Source: Anaerolineae bacterium
GTDB taxonomy: Bacteria > Chloroflexota > Anaerolineae > Promineifilales > Promineifilaceae
NCBI GenBank assembly: GCA_028277515.1
Contig: JANQGC010000025.1
Location: forward strand, 1 to 24,568
DNA length: 24,568 bases
Reading direction: 5' to 3'
This document shows positions 1-6,051 of the stretch, in pieces; positions within the stretch are counted from its first letter, which is position 1; every line of letters begins with the position of its first letter. Below the pieces are notes generated by a model. It was not told where the DNA came from. It saw nothing but the letters and a program-made list of their open reading frames with translations, and ran no database searches. A program made the translations under genes and the position numbers.

Positions 1-113
1 CCAATTGTGGGCAGCGGGCGGGGGGGGGGTGGGATCGGGGTCGGGCCGGTATTTGCACAGGTAACGGTCAGTAGACTGCTGATAAACAGCGTAATAATAA
101 TCCTCATTCTCAT
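1..113 (-). CDS. N-terminal part of a secreted or lipoprotein-like protein (cut by window edge)
   Basis: An open frame starts with ATG at 113 and runs off the window after 37 codons. The translation begins MRMRIIITLFISSLLTVTC, a short basic start, a hydrophobic core and a cysteine at residue 19. A Thr/Pro-rich stretch follows, including four consecutive prolines. This is the layout of a lipoprotein signal peptide with an extracytoplasmic linker, but the residue before the cysteine is Thr rather than Gly/Ala/Ser, so ordinary secretion is also possible. A purine-rich AAGGGAAG lies about 5 bases upstream. The proline codons include a run of ten C (G on the plus strand, 20-29). No function can be assigned. 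Confidence 0.5.
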   Translation of the reverse strand, partial: MRMRIIITLFISSLLTVTCANTGPTPIPPPPRPLPTI

Positions 114-135
114 CAAACTTCCCTTTCAGCAATGA

Positions 136-172
136 TAACCCTTAGGTTTCAGTCGCCGAATCCTAAGGGTTA
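136..172. repeat. Perfect inverted repeat between two minus-strand genes
   Basis: TAACCCTTAGG (136-146) and CCTAAGGGTTA (162-172) form an 11-bp perfect stem with a 15-base loop. It lies after the stop of the desulfurase gene and 22 bases before the start of the next minus-strand gene. It could end the desulfurase transcript or regulate the next one. There is no T-run on the minus strand after the stem, so it is not a standard intrinsic terminator. Confidence 0.6.
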
Positions 173-235
173 ATGACGGGAAGATATTTTCCTTTGGTGG
201 GTGAAAATGTCAAATTATTTCAGCCTGAGTACAAA

Positions 236-1663
236 TCACGTCGTGTGATCGTCTGATTCGAGAATAAAATATTCCTCGAATGGGTCGCGATAATTGGCCG
301 GAAAATATTCGCCGGTCTTGCGATCTAAAATATAATCCTGGCGATAATCCCCTTTCGCGACCCGTTCGACCATTTCCACCAGGCGGTCTACATCTTCATA
401 ATTGTTGTAACAGCCAAAACTCATGCGCACCATGCCAGGCATATTCGATTTGTCCCCCTTAAGCATTTGATCGCGCCAGGAAGTGGCCTCTTCTTCATTT
501 AAGTTGAGCAGATGAACAACATAAGGGTGGGCGCAAAAACAGCCGCTGCGCACGCCAATTCCGCCTTCGTAACCCAAAATAGCCGCCAGCAAAAAGTGCG
601 ATACGCCTTCCAGGTTGAAGGGAATGGCGCCTACCTTTTTATGAGCCATGTCCGGCTTCGTTTCCCCATAAATCTTGATGCCTGGGACACTGCCTAATTT
701 CTCCAATGTATAGGCGATGAGTGCTTCCTCATGGGCGGCAATTTGGTCCATGCCAATGTCCATGAGGGTTTTAGCGGCCGCCGCCATCGCCACTGCGCCG
801 ATGACATTGGGGCTGCCGGCTTCATCCCGGTCAGGTGTGCCGGCCCAAACGACCTCATCAAGGGTGACGATGTCCACCGTGCCCCCACCAGGATATTCGG
901 GTGATCCCTGCAGGAAAACCTCTTTAGGTCCGATTAGAGCGCCGGTGCCGAATGGCGCATACATTTTGTGGGCGGAAAGGACGACGAAATCAAGGTGCTC
1001 CGGATCGTCAATCCCTTTCATGTCAATTTTGCGGTGAGGCGCCAACTGCGCGCCGTCCACCAAAAAGTAAGCCCCCACACGGTGGGCTTTGCGCGCCAGA
1101 CGATGGATGGGCAGTATGTATCCGCTGACATTGGAGGCGCCGGTGACAGCTACGAGAGCAATACGTGAGCCATAGGTGTCTAACTGGCGGTCAAAATCTT
1201 CTTCGTCCAGGTTGCCTGTTGCAGTTGCTTGCACATGAACAACCTTAGCCCGATTGCGCCAGGGTAAATCGTTGGAGTGATGTTCCATTTGCGTGCAGAG
1301 GATGACTGAATCATCTGCAAGTGGTAGGCGGTGCGCCAACTTGTTTAATGCTTCCGTGCTGTTTTTGCCGAATATGACGGTATGGGTATCTAAGTCGGCG
1401 CCAACAAAACGGCCGACAATCTCATGGGCTTGATCGTATGCCATTGTACTCAGACGAGATTTAAAGCCGGTCCCGCGGTGGACACTGGAATAATAAGGCA
1501 AGAAACGTTCAATGGCTTCAACCACATCACGCAAGGGTGGGGTACTGGCGGCGTTGTCCAGGTTAATATACGGTGCGAGACGCCCGTCAATGAGTGGCAC
1601 CTGTTGATCGAGACCGACAATGCGATCACGTAAGTTAATGGTTTTTAGCGGCACACCACACAT
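236..1663 (-). CDS. Cysteine desulfurase-like class V aminotransferase (PLP enzyme)
   Basis: A 475-residue PLP-dependent enzyme of the class V (NifS/SufS/Csd) fold. Enzymes of this type take sulfur from L-cysteine as a persulfide for Fe-S clusters or thio-cofactors in the cytoplasm. Visible motifs, numbered from this start: NLDNAASTPP near residue 34, MEHHSND (about 126-131), the PLP aspartate in LVDGAQ (D203), the Schiff-base lysine in SAHKMYAPFGTG (K233), and the persulfide-loop cysteine in RSGCFCAHP (C375/C377). The RSGCFCAHP form differs from the textbook SufS loop, and a roughly 50-residue aromatic, acidic tail follows, so the physiological substrate is not certain. The start at 1663 is chosen because GAGGAG (1678-1673) sits 9 bases upstream. 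An in-frame ATG at 1723 would place the coding region across a palindrome and lacks such a site. No SufE/SufU/SufBCD partner is nearby. Two palindromes bracket its likely promoter, suggesting repression control. Confidence 0.88.
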   Translation of the reverse strand: MCGVPLKTINLRDRIVGLDQQVPLIDGRLAPYINLDNAASTPPLRDVVEAIERFLPYYSSVHRGTGFKSRLSTMAYDQAHEIVGRFVGADLDTHTVIFGKNSTEALNKLAHRLPLADDSVILCTQMEHHSNDLPWRNRAKVVHVQATATGNLDEEDFDRQLDTYGSRIALVAVTGASNVSGYILPIHRLARKAHRVGAYFLVDGAQLAPHRKIDMKGIDDPEHLDFVVLSAHKMYAPFGTGALIGPKEVFLQGSPEYPGGGTVDIVTLDEVVWAGTPDRDEAGSPNVIGAVAMAAAAKTLMDIGMDQIAAHEEALIAYTLEKLGSVPGIKIYGETKPDMAHKKVGAIPFNLEGVSHFLLAAILGYEGGIGVRSGCFCAHPYVVHLLNLNEEEATSWRDQMLKGDKSNMPGMVRMSFGCYNNYEDVDRLVEMVERVAKGDYRQDYILDRKTGEYFPANYRDPFEEYFILESDDHTT

Positions 1664-1685
1664 AGGATTGTTCTCCTCACTGATA

Positions 1686-1700
1686 AAGTGACAGTCACTT
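1686..1700. promoter_or_regulatory. 15-bp palindrome AAGTGACAGTCACTT (candidate operator)
   Basis: A perfect 15-base palindrome around a central A. It lies 22 bases upstream of the desulfurase start and just downstream of the candidate minus-strand -10 box, where transcription would begin. With the copy at 1734-1748 (central T) it also forms a 15-bp inverted repeat with a 33-base spacer. An operator or a dispersed repeat are both possible. Confidence 0.6.
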
Positions 1701-1706
1701 AAAAGT

Positions 1707-1734
1707 ATTATGTTAGAGGTCATGAATAAATCAA
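1707..1734 (-). promoter_or_regulatory. Candidate promoter of the desulfurase gene
   Basis: On the minus strand TTGATT (1734-1729) is separated by 16 bases from CATAAT (1712-1707). The -35 box touches one palindrome and the other begins about 6 bases after the -10 box, so both palindromes would overlap RNA-polymerase contacts. The boxes are imperfect; support comes from position and spacing. Confidence 0.4.
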
Positions 1735-1748
1735 AGTGACTGTCACTT
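1734..1748. promoter_or_regulatory. 15-bp palindrome AAGTGACTGTCACTT (candidate operator)
   Basis: Second member of the pair, centre to centre 48 bp from the first. It differs only in the central base, being the reverse complement of the first copy. It abuts the candidate -35 box of the desulfurase promoter and lies 43 bp from the -35 box of the divergent tRNA promoter. Confidence 0.6.
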
Positions 1749-1791
1749 CTAAGACGAAGTATTTAGACGCGAATGGCCTAAAATTAGAAAA

Positions 1792-1819
1792 TTGACAGCC
1801 AATTGCCAGGCGTTATAAT
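1792..1819 (+). promoter_or_regulatory. Consensus promoter of tRNA-Leu
   Basis: TTGACA (1792-1797), a 16-base spacer, and TATAAT (1814-1819): both hexamers match the housekeeping-sigma consensus exactly. The mature tRNA begins 14 bases after the -10 box, leaving a very short 5' leader. This is the strongest promoter visible in the window. Confidence 0.85.
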
Positions 1820-1832
1820 TACAAATTGCCCA

Positions 1833-1915
1833 GCCCAGGTGGCGGAATTGGCATACGCAGCAGGTTGAGGGCCTGTGCCCTTACGGGCGTGGAGGTTCGA
1901 GTCCTCTCCTGGGCA
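1833..1915 (+). tRNA. tRNA-Leu, anticodon GAG
   Basis: An 83-base class II tRNA. The acceptor stem GCCCAGG pairs with CCTGGGC, and A1915 is the discriminator. The D-arm carries TGGCGGAATTGGCA as in other leucine tRNAs. The anticodon stem GCAGG/CCTGT (one G-U pair) encloses the loop TTGAGGG, so the anticodon GAG lies at 1867-1869 and reads CUC/CUU. A long variable arm (GCCC/GGGC) and a T-arm with GGTTCGAGTCC follow. CCA is not encoded and must be added after transcription. It is a single gene with its own promoter and terminator. Confidence 0.97.
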
Positions 1916-1919
1916 TTAG

Positions 1920-1946
1920 CGCCGCGGTCCCATACTGCGGCGTTTT
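1920..1946 (+). terminator. Intrinsic terminator of the tRNA-Leu gene
   Basis: CGCCGCGGT (1920-1928) pairs with ACTGCGGCG (1934-1942), nine pairs including one G-U, around a five-base loop, then TTTT (1943-1946). It starts five bases after the tRNA. Its end touches the stop codon of the convergent epimerase gene. Confidence 0.8.
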
Positions 1947-2886
1947 ACGTTATGGCCAGCATTTGCCTGAAGCGATCATCTTCCTGTAGCATCAAACCTA
2001 GCCCTTCTTTTAAGCTCGTTTTCGGTTTAAAGGCCAGTAACGACTGCGCCTGGCTTATATTGGCCACCAGGCGAGGGACGCCACCGGCCGCCGATGAGTT
2101 GTAGATACGATTAACGGAACGTCCTGTCACCTCTTCGATGCAATCAACCAATTCATTAATGCTTGTCTCCACACCACTGCCGACATTGAGCACACTGCGG
2201 TTAATATCTTCGGCCGTTGCCGCGCTGATTAAGGCATCGACAACGTCGTCCACGTAGACGAAATCCCTGGTTTGTCGGCCGTCGCCAAAGAGCACCACGG
2301 AACCACCGGTGAGCGCCTGCTGCAAAAAACGAGGTACGACCGGGGCATGGGAGAGCGGCAGACTTTGAAATGGACCATAGGCATTGAAAATGCGCAGGGC
2401 AACCGTTTCCAGTCCCCACAGCTCACCGATGGTGTGAATGTACTTCTCAGCGGCCCACTTGCTGACGGCATAGGGTGAATCAGGTTGGGCCGGATCTCGC
2501 TCGCTAACCGGCTTATTTGCCTGCGGACCGTATATCGCTCCTGATGACGTGAAAACCACGCGACGCACCCCCGTATCGCGCATCGCTTCCATGAGGCTGA
2601 CCGTGCCCCCGACATTGACCCGGTTGTAATCACGCGGATGGAGCAGGGATTGGGCGACGGAAACGCGCGCGGCTAAGTGATAAACGCTGTGTACATCATA
2701 AAGCAGAGACCATAACAGAGGTATATTGTCGATATCCCCCTGGGTGAATTCAATGGCCGGATCCAATCTTGCAGGATCACCATTGCTTAGATCATCTAAC
2801 ACGACCACTTCATGGCCTTGCTGGTACAGCCGGTTGGACAAAGCAGATCCGATAAAACCGGCTCCTCCGGTGACAAGAAAACGCAT
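1945..2886 (-). CDS. NAD(P)-dependent sugar epimerase/dehydratase (extended SDR)
   Basis: A 313-residue extended short-chain dehydrogenase of the GalE/WcaG type, which epimerises or dehydrates nucleotide-sugars in the cytoplasm. The N-terminal Rossmann motif is VTGGAGFIGS (residues 5-14), with an acidic pair LDDLSNG after the second strand that favours NAD. TSSGAIYG (113-120) supplies the catalytic Ser/Thr region, and SPYAVSK gives the YxxxK pair (Y139, K143). FGDGRQTRDFVYVDDVVDA is the conserved substrate-side motif. The ATG at 2886 has AGGAAG about 10 bases upstream. It lies 15 bases after the phosphodiesterase gene and is probably cotranscribed with it. UDP-glucose 4-epimerase is a likely activity, but the substrate cannot be fixed from sequence. 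Confidence 0.9.
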   Translation of the reverse strand: MRFLVTGGAGFIGSALSNRLYQQGHEVVVLDDLSNGDPARLDPAIEFTQGDIDNIPLLWSLLYDVHSVYHLAARVSVAQSLLHPRDYNRVNVGGTVSLMEAMRDTGVRRVVFTSSGAIYGPQANKPVSERDPAQPDSPYAVSKWAAEKYIHTIGELWGLETVALRIFNAYGPFQSLPLSHAPVVPRFLQQALTGGSVVLFGDGRQTRDFVYVDDVVDALISAATAEDINRSVLNVGSGVETSINELVDCIEEVTGRSVNRIYNSSAAGGVPRLVANISQAQSLLAFKPKTSLKEGLGLMLQEDDRFRQMLAIT

Positions 2887-2901
2887 GCTGTTATTACTTC
2901 C

Positions 2902-3399
2902 TTAGTAGTTTGAAATTTTTACACTTTGAACTTCCTGGTCGTCCAGATCAACGATGCAAACCGTTCGCGGTTCATATCGAGCGCCGCCCAAAGCTCCTGG
3001 ATTGACGACGCGCGTTTTGCCGACGATTTCATCCCTTTTGCGGTGAGTATGGCCGTGGAAGACAAAATCATAGCGTCGAGAATTGATTAAATGCTCTAAT
3101 TTTCTGGGAAGATGGCCGTGGGTAACAGCGATAGTGGCATCACCTAATTTGCCTGAAAACACATCGCCTGGCGTCTCGTTGTTTGAATTCAAAAACCACA
3201 GGGCATCACCGATGGCCGTATCATCCATATTGCCGTTCACATAGATAACATCAAATCCCGACATCTGTCTGGCGGTCGTCACATTGGCCATATCTCCACA
3301 GTGAATCAGTTTGGTCACTCCCACTTCTTTAAAATAGCGCAGGGCTTTTAGCAAATTACCGATATTATTGTGAGTATCTGACAAAACACCGATGCGCAT
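2902..3399 (-). CDS. YfcE/MJ0936-type metallophosphodiesterase
   Basis: A 165-residue calcineurin-like phosphoesterase, typical in length for this small family of cytoplasmic two-metal phosphodiesterases. All metal motifs are present: SDTH (D8, H10), CGD (D36), VNGNMD (N57), THGH (H94, H96) and the HGHTH block (H115-H119), then NPGALGGAR near the end. Family members hydrolyse model phosphodiesters; the natural substrate is generally unknown. It is the first gene of a two-gene unit with the epimerase. There is no Shine-Dalgarno before the ATG at 3399, and a -10-like TACAAT ends only 6 bases upstream, so the message may be leaderless. Confidence 0.9.
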   Translation of the reverse strand: MRIGVLSDTHNNIGNLLKALRYFKEVGVTKLIHCGDMANVTTARQMSGFDVIYVNGNMDDTAIGDALWFLNSNNETPGDVFSGKLGDATIAVTHGHLPRKLEHLINSRRYDFVFHGHTHRKRDEIVGKTRVVNPGALGGARYEPRTVCIVDLDDQEVQSVKISNY

Positions 3400-3405
3400 A
3401 GATGG

Positions 3406-3434
3406 ATTGTAAGCCAGGCGTCCATTTTCGCCAA
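3406..3434 (-). promoter_or_regulatory. Promoter giving a probably leaderless phosphodiesterase message
   Basis: On the minus strand TTGGCG (3434-3429), a 17-base spacer, and TACAAT (3411-3406) lie directly before ATG at 3399. Only six bases separate the -10 box from the start codon, so transcription would begin at or within a base or two of the ATG. Confidence 0.5.
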
Positions 3435-3714
3435 TTTCTTGAGGGATGCGTGGGATCGTGTTTTAACGAATTTAATAACTTATGGCCTGCTGCCAATGGC
3501 GGCCGATCTCACCGGCCGTATATTTATGCCCTAATCCAATTTGAACCAATCCCAATGAACCATCCATCAATTGGTGTTGGTTAGACTATTAGATTGGTGT
3601 TGACAAAATTCATTTTGCCCGCAATGACGTTATGGTATGATGGTCTAAGATGTCAAAGTTGGAACGATTCATCAAGTCGTTCCCATCATTAAAGCGTGGC
3701 GTTTGTGTTAACCG
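3435..3714. other. Divergent intergenic region before the moxR operon
   Basis: No credible gene is seen between the phosphodiesterase and moxR. The region holds two direct copies of ATTGGTGTTG (3570-3579 and 3593-3602), 23 bp apart start to start, plus several CCAAT-type words in the opposite orientation. TTGCCC (3615-3620) and an extended -10-like TGGTATGAT (3633-3641), 15 bases apart, could be the moxR promoter. A TTGACA at 3600-3605 has no good -10 partner at normal spacing. The direct repeats lie just upstream and could be an activator or repressor site. Confidence 0.4.
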
Positions 3715-4659
3715 ATGAAAGAGATTCAAGAGTTCTCAGAACAAGTCATAAAGAACATTGAAAAAGTGATCGTTGGCAAGAGAGAGGCGATTGAGCTAAT
3801 CATGATTGCGCTGCTCAACGAGGGGCATATCTTATTGGAGGATGTGCCAGGGACGGGCAAAACCATGTTGGCGCGCTCCCTGGCTATCAGTATGGGGGTA
3901 GACTTTAAACGCTTGCAGTGTACCCCGGATTTGCTCCCCAACGATGTCACGGGCGTATCAATTTATGACCAGCAGCAGCGTGCTTTCACTTTTTTACCCG
4001 GCCCGGCATTTAGCAATATTCTACTGGCGGATGAGATCAACCGGGCCACGCCACGCACACAATCCGCCTTGCTTGAGGCAATGGGTGAGCGGCAGATCAC
4101 GGTGGATGGCCAAACGCGAAGGTTAGAACGGCCGTTTTTCGTCATTGCTACCCAAAACCCAATTGAGTACGAAGGCACTTTCCCGCTGCCCGAAGCGCAG
4201 CTCGATCGATTTTTTATGAAGTTGACGCTGGGATATTTGACGCCGGAAACAGAAAGCCAGATGCTGCTTAATCTAGGCGGGGTTCATCCCATTGAAAAAA
4301 TTGAACAGGTTGTTGAGGGTTATCAATTGCCGGAACTGGCGCGTCTGGTGCATGAGGTGCATGTCGACGAAACCGTTCGTGATTATATTGTGCAGATTGT
4401 GGCCACGACGCGCAGCCACAATGATCTCAGCCTTGGCGCCAGCCCTAGAGGTAGCCTCGCCCTTTACCGTGCCATTCAAGCCTATGCTGCATTGCAAGGG
4501 CGCGACTACACGCTGCCGGATGATGTTAAACACCTTGCCCAACCGATCCTAAGCCACCGCTGTTTGCTGCACCCGGAGAGCGCGCTGCGCGGAAGAAAAG
4601 TGAGCGCGATATTGAATGCTATCCTTGAGGAGGCGCCGCTAGAAATTGGCGAGATTTAA
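3715..4659 (+). CDS. MoxR-family AAA+ ATPase
   Basis: A 314-residue AAA+ ATPase of the MoxR/RavA class, usual family length. Motifs in order: Walker A VPGTGKT (44-50), Walker B LLADEINR with D106/E107, sensor 1 ATQNP (145-149), the arginine-finger region LDRFF (162-166), and sensor 2 GASPRGS (241-247). MoxR proteins act as chaperone-like motors that mature partner proteins and are almost always next to DUF58 genes, as here. The ATG at 3715 has no clear ribosome-binding site. It heads a three-gene operon with the DUF58 and DUF4129 genes. The 117-base gap to DUF58 holds a palindrome pair. Confidence 0.94.
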   Translation: MKEIQEFSEQVIKNIEKVIVGKREAIELIMIALLNEGHILLEDVPGTGKTMLARSLAISMGVDFKRLQCTPDLLPNDVTGVSIYDQQQRAFTFLPGPAFSNILLADEINRATPRTQSALLEAMGERQITVDGQTRRLERPFFVIATQNPIEYEGTFPLPEAQLDRFFMKLTLGYLTPETESQMLLNLGGVHPIEKIEQVVEGYQLPELARLVHEVHVDETVRDYIVQIVATTRSHNDLSLGASPRGSLALYRAIQAYAALQGRDYTLPDDVKHLAQPILSHRCLLHPESALRGRKVSAILNAILEEAPLEIGEI

Positions 4660-4670
4660 CGCCGAGCCAT

Positions 4671-4681
4671 GTGACAGTCAC
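4671..4681. promoter_or_regulatory. Palindrome GTGACAGTCAC (third copy of the motif)
   Basis: The same 11-base core as at 1688-1698, with central A, located 11 bases after the moxR stop. It is the first member of a second pair; centre to centre it is 51 bp from the copy at 4720-4734. Only the core and one flanking T of the longer 15-base form are kept. Confidence 0.55.
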
Positions 4682-4719
4682 TATGCTCATTATTTGAGTA
4701 GCCATACAGATAGTGACCA

Positions 4720-4734
4720 AAGTGACTGTCACTT
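4720..4734. promoter_or_regulatory. 15-bp palindrome AAGTGACTGTCACTT (fourth copy of the motif)
   Basis: Identical over 15 bases to the copy at 1734-1748 and in the same order (A-centred copy first, T-centred second). A half site TAGTGAC lies at 4711-4717. It is 42 bases before the DUF58 start. The two pairs share orientation and near-equal spacing (48 and 51 bp), arguing for a conserved element rather than chance. Confidence 0.55.
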
Positions 4735-4776
4735 ATTAAGGGACTCGGCAAACAAAACATGTAAGAGATTAATCAG

Positions 4777-6051
4777 ATGGGTTTAATTGGCTTGATCATT
4801 ACCCTCCTGGCCATCGCTTTACTGCTACGGGTCGATTTTATTTACTACCTGGCTTATATTTGCATTGGCATTTATGTATTTAGCCGCTGGTTCCTGCCGC
4901 GCATTTTTGCCCAGGTCAGGATCAGCCGGAAATTTAATGATCACGCATTTCATGGGGAAACGGTTGCGGTCCAGTTGGTTTGGGAAAACTTGAGCCGCTT
5001 GCCTATCCCCTGGATTGAGTTTAGTGAAAGCATTCCCCCGGCGCTGCGTTCCGGTGAGGCGATGAATCGCGTCATTTATCTTGCCGGCCGTCAAAAAAGG
5101 AAGTTCACTTATCAGATCCAGGCGGGACGTAGGGGCTATTACCGGCTTGGACCCTTACGCATCAACACCGGTGATCTTTTTGGTCTGATCGAAGGCAAGA
5201 CGGGACAATTGGCGGCAGATTACATGACTGTCTATCCACGTATCATTTCTCTCGCCAGTCTTGGTTTGCCATCAAGGCTGCCTTTTGGTACGGTCGCTGC
5301 CCAGCAGCGCCTGTTTGAGGACCCGGCACGGCCGATGGGCATCCGCCAATATCATAGTGGCGATTCACAGCGCCATATCAACTGGAAAGTGAGCGCTCAT
5401 ACCGACCGCCTGTTAGTAAAACGATTTGAACCGGCAATTTCCCTGGAGACAGCGATATTGCTCAATTTGCACAGCAGGGACTACGAGCGGCGGGAGTGGC
5501 GCTATTTGACCGAGTGGGCCATTACAACGGCCGCATCCCTGGCTACTTATTTGGTGAACCGGCGCCAGCCGGTGGGTTTGATCAGCAATGGCATTGATCC
5601 CTTGCAAAGTGAAAAAGAACTGTTGTTTGGCGAGGATAACGGCCGGCTGCTGCGTGATGAAGAGCAGGATAGCAAGCGCGATTACGAGATAGCTTCCCCT
5701 ATTGATCCCCGAAACGGCCGGGCACACCTGATGAAAATATTGGAGCAATTGGCACGTATCGAAAGTGGTGAGACGATCCCTTTTGGGGAATGGGGTGCCA
5801 AAGCCTGCTATCATTTGAGTTGGGGTGTGACCATACTGGTGATCACGTCTCGGGGTGATGAGGAAACCTGCCAAACGCTGCATCGTCTTGTGCGCGCCGG
5901 GTACAATCCGATCCTGCTGGCCGTTGAGCCGGATTATAATTTCGGATTAGTGCGCGAAAGGGCGCGCCTTTTAGGATTTCCAGCATTTAATGTGACCGGA
6001 AACGCCGGATTGGATATTTGGCGTAGGTCACAAAGAGCCAATATTTTATGA
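4777..6051 (+). CDS. DUF58-domain membrane-anchored protein
   Basis: A 424-residue protein. Two hydrophobic segments at residues 2-18 and 22-42 anchor it in the membrane. A beta-rich region follows, then the DUF58 signature at about 190-218: GIRQYHSGDSQRHINWK followed by VKRFEP. The C-terminal half resembles a von Willebrand-A-like fold, as in other DUF58 proteins. These proteins are thought to partner MoxR ATPases; their biochemical role is unknown. The ATG at 4777 has only a weak AAGAGA upstream. Its stop overlaps the next start (ATGA at 6048-6051), so the two genes are translationally coupled. The palindrome pair just upstream might give the last two genes separate control. Confidence 0.9.
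   Translation: MGLIGLIITLLAIALLLRVDFIYYLAYICIGIYVFSRWFLPRIFAQVRISRKFNDHAFHGETVAVQLVWENLSRLPIPWIEFSESIPPALRSGEAMNRVIYLAGRQKRKFTYQIQAGRRGYYRLGPLRINTGDLFGLIEGKTGQLAADYMTVYPRIISLASLGLPSRLPFGTVAAQQRLFEDPARPMGIRQYHSGDSQRHINWKVSAHTDRLLVKRFEPAISLETAILLNLHSRDYERREWRYLTEWAITTAASLATYLVNRRQPVGLISNGIDPLQSEKELLFGEDNGRLLRDEEQDSKRDYEIASPIDPRNGRAHLMKILEQLARIESGETIPFGEWGAKACYHLSWGVTILVITSRGDEETCQTLHRLVRAGYNPILLAVEPDYNFGLVRERARLLGFPAFNVTGNAGLDIWRRSQRANIL

Noticed and set aside
136..172. Intrinsic terminator of the desulfurase gene
   Set aside because: The stem is perfect but no T-run follows on the minus strand, so it is listed only as an inverted repeat.
694..1168. Overlapping open frames on both strands inside the desulfurase gene
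   Set aside because: They lie within a clearly conserved gene in other frames, have no ribosome-binding sites and no recognisable domains.
1826..2104. Plus-strand open frame across the tRNA and epimerase 3' end
   Set aside because: It runs through the tRNA-Leu gene and its terminator, so it cannot be a real coding region.
3600..3641. TTGACA at 3600 as the moxR -35 box
   Set aside because: The nearest -10-like words are 25 to 30 bases away, too far; an extended -10 with TTGCCC is a better though weak option.
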